Origin: Actinomycetes bacterium
GTDB lineage: Bacteria > Actinomycetota > Acidimicrobiia > Acidimicrobiales > RAAP-2
Assembly: GCA_021805305.1 (NCBI GenBank)
Contig: JAJZFO010000032.1
Coordinates: forward strand, 1 to 6,336
Direction of reading: 5' to 3'
DNA: 6,336 nucleotides
Each line of letters begins with the position of its first letter. Position 1 is the stretch's first letter. The notes beneath the pieces were generated by a model. The model made no database searches and was not told the origin of the DNA. It worked only from the letters and a program-made list of their open reading frames with translations. This document shows positions 5,557 to 6,336 of this stretch, piece after piece. The position numbers were made by a program, and so were the translations under genes.

Positions 5557-6033
5557 ATGGCGGGCGAAATTCATCGCATCACACAAGAAACACTGGACAA
5601 ACTTCGCGAGGAGTACCACCACCTCACGACCGTGGGGCGCACCGAGATCGCCCGCATCATCGAGGCCGCGCGGCTGCTCGGGGACCTGAGCGAGAACGGC
5701 GACTACCACGCCGCCAAGGACGAGCAGGGCAAGATGGAGTCCCGGATCCGCCAGATCGACAACGTGATCCGCAACCACGAGTTGGTGGAGCGCGACGAGA
5801 ACGCCGCGGTCGCCCAGCACGCCTCCATCGTCCAGATCGTCTACGAGGGTGACGCCGACGACGATTTCCAGGAGTTCTTCATCGGTTCGATCGAGGAGAA
5901 GCCCGAGGGAGTGCTCGTCGCCTCGCCCACCTCGCCGCTCGGTTCCGCCCTGCTCGGGCACGCGGTGGGTGACGTGGTGCAGTACGAAGCCCCGTCGGGG
6001 GTATTGCAAATCAAGCTCGTGGGGCTGCGCTAG
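5557..6033 (+). CDS. greA: Transcription elongation factor GreA
   Basis: GreA inserts its coiled coil into the RNA polymerase secondary channel and stimulates cleavage of backtracked transcripts. The protein has 158 aa, the same length as the E. coli factor. Residues 10-75 form the antiparallel coiled coil whose tip carries LLGDLSENGDYHAAKDEQG (41-59), with the essential acidic pair Asp43 and Glu46. Residues about 85-158 form the FKBP-like domain with SPLGSALLGHAVGDVV (126-141) and the final APSG strand. The segment YEGDADDDFQEFF at 96-108 is unusually acidic. The ATG is preceded by GGGGA and a TAGAAT -10 box. The tip residues and the length make GreA more likely than GreB or an inactive Gfh-type paralogue. 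It is the first gene of a transcript that continues directly into leuC. Confidence 0.96.
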   Translation: MAGEIHRITQETLDKLREEYHHLTTVGRTEIARIIEAARLLGDLSENGDYHAAKDEQGKMESRIRQIDNVIRNHELVERDENAAVAQHASIVQIVYEGDADDDFQEFFIGSIEEKPEGVLVASPTSPLGSALLGHAVGDVVQYEAPSGVLQIKLVGLR

Positions 6034-6336
6034 ATGGCCGGGCGCACCCTCTACGAGAAGATCTGGGACGAGCACCTGGTCACCTCCCCCGAGGGGGAGA
6101 CTCCCCTCATCTACGTCGACCTGCACCTCGTACACGAGGTCACCTCGCCCCAGGCCTTCGACGGCCTGCGCGTGAGCAACCGCCGCGTGCGTCGACCCGA
6201 CCTCACCCTCGCGACGGCGGACCACAACGTCCCCACGGAACCCTTGTCGGTGCCCGTTCACGACCCCGTTTCGCGTCGCCAGCTCGAGGCCCTCGAGGAG
6301 AATTGCGCGGAGTTCGACGTCACCCTCTTTCCCCGG
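6034..6336 (+). CDS. leuC: 3-isopropylmalate dehydratase large subunit, N-terminal part
   Basis: LeuC with LeuD isomerises 2-isopropylmalate to 3-isopropylmalate through a 4Fe-4S aconitase-type site, the step before LeuB. The window holds the first 101 codons and the frame is still open at the right edge; full proteins are about 460-480 aa. Recognised motifs are [12 protein letters not shown] (5-16), [20 protein letters not shown] (27-46) and [16 protein letters not shown] (53-68), the aconitase-family start in which Asp63, His64 and Asn65 shape the active site. The cluster cysteines lie beyond the window. ATG 6034 follows the greA TAG without a gap, and the only ribosome-like signal is a GGGG about 10 nt upstream, so expression likely depends on coupling to greA. 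leuD is expected next. Confidence 0.93.
   Translation, partial: MAGRTLYEKIWDEHLVTSPEGETPLIYVDLHLVHEVTSPQAFDGLRVSNRRVRRPDLTLATADHNVPTEPLSVPVHDPVSRRQLEALEENCAEFDVTLFPR

Noticed and set aside
4436..5689. 417-codon open frame on the plus strand, antisense to leuB and running into greA
   Set aside because: It mirrors the leuB codons; its translation is Val/Gly/Arg/His-rich without any family motif, and it has no ribosome site. High GC content opens such antisense frames.
5458..6261. 267-codon minus-strand frame antisense to greA and leuC
   Set aside because: It covers two confidently identified genes and the promoter region, with low-complexity Val/Leu/Gly translation.

Overview
The window is GC-rich bacterial chromosome with tightly packed operons. 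Its core genes look actinobacterial: LeuB has the REN-TEG-PYAG form seen in mycobacterial-type enzymes, two small genes show TANNNT -10 boxes 6-7 nt before an RTG start (leaderless style), and a secreted protein carries modules I associate with high-GC Actinobacteria. An uncultured actinomycete, possibly an acidimicrobial lineage, is my best guess; the lineage is inference and no rRNA marker is present.

Left part (1-1862). A secreted beta-rich protein of unknown function runs on the minus strand from 1069 off the left edge, with a clear signal peptide and Shine-Dalgarno. Upstream of it lies about 780 bp without any long gene. This stretch holds a very small cysteine-rich reading frame on the plus strand (1424-1540), which looks like a mini zinc-ribbon with a leaderless start, a weaker 55-codon frame facing away from it (1372-1205), and a roughly 320-bp stretch with no convincing gene.

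Middle (1863-5437, minus strand). A four-gene operon is read in the order leuB (3-isopropylmalate dehydrogenase), ilvE (branched-chain aminotransferase), an unrecognised 145-aa protein, and an acyl-CoA dehydrogenase. The gaps are 0, 23 and 21 bp. leuB and ilvE supply late steps of leucine and branched-chain amino acid synthesis. The acyl-CoA dehydrogenase is a catabolic-type flavoenzyme whose substrate cannot be read from sequence.

Right part (5438-6336). A 119-bp intergenic region separates leuB from a divergent plus-strand pair: greA (transcript cleavage factor), with leuC (isopropylmalate isomerase large subunit) starting on the base after the greA stop and running off the right edge. The leucine pathway is therefore split into two back-to-back operons, one headed by greA. 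The shared region carries a recognisable promoter for each direction and a GGACG triple repeat between them.

I see no mobile element, CRISPR array, rRNA or tRNA, and nothing that amounts to a defence or other exotic system. The least explained items are the cysteine-rich miniprotein, the 145-aa operon protein and the secreted protein.
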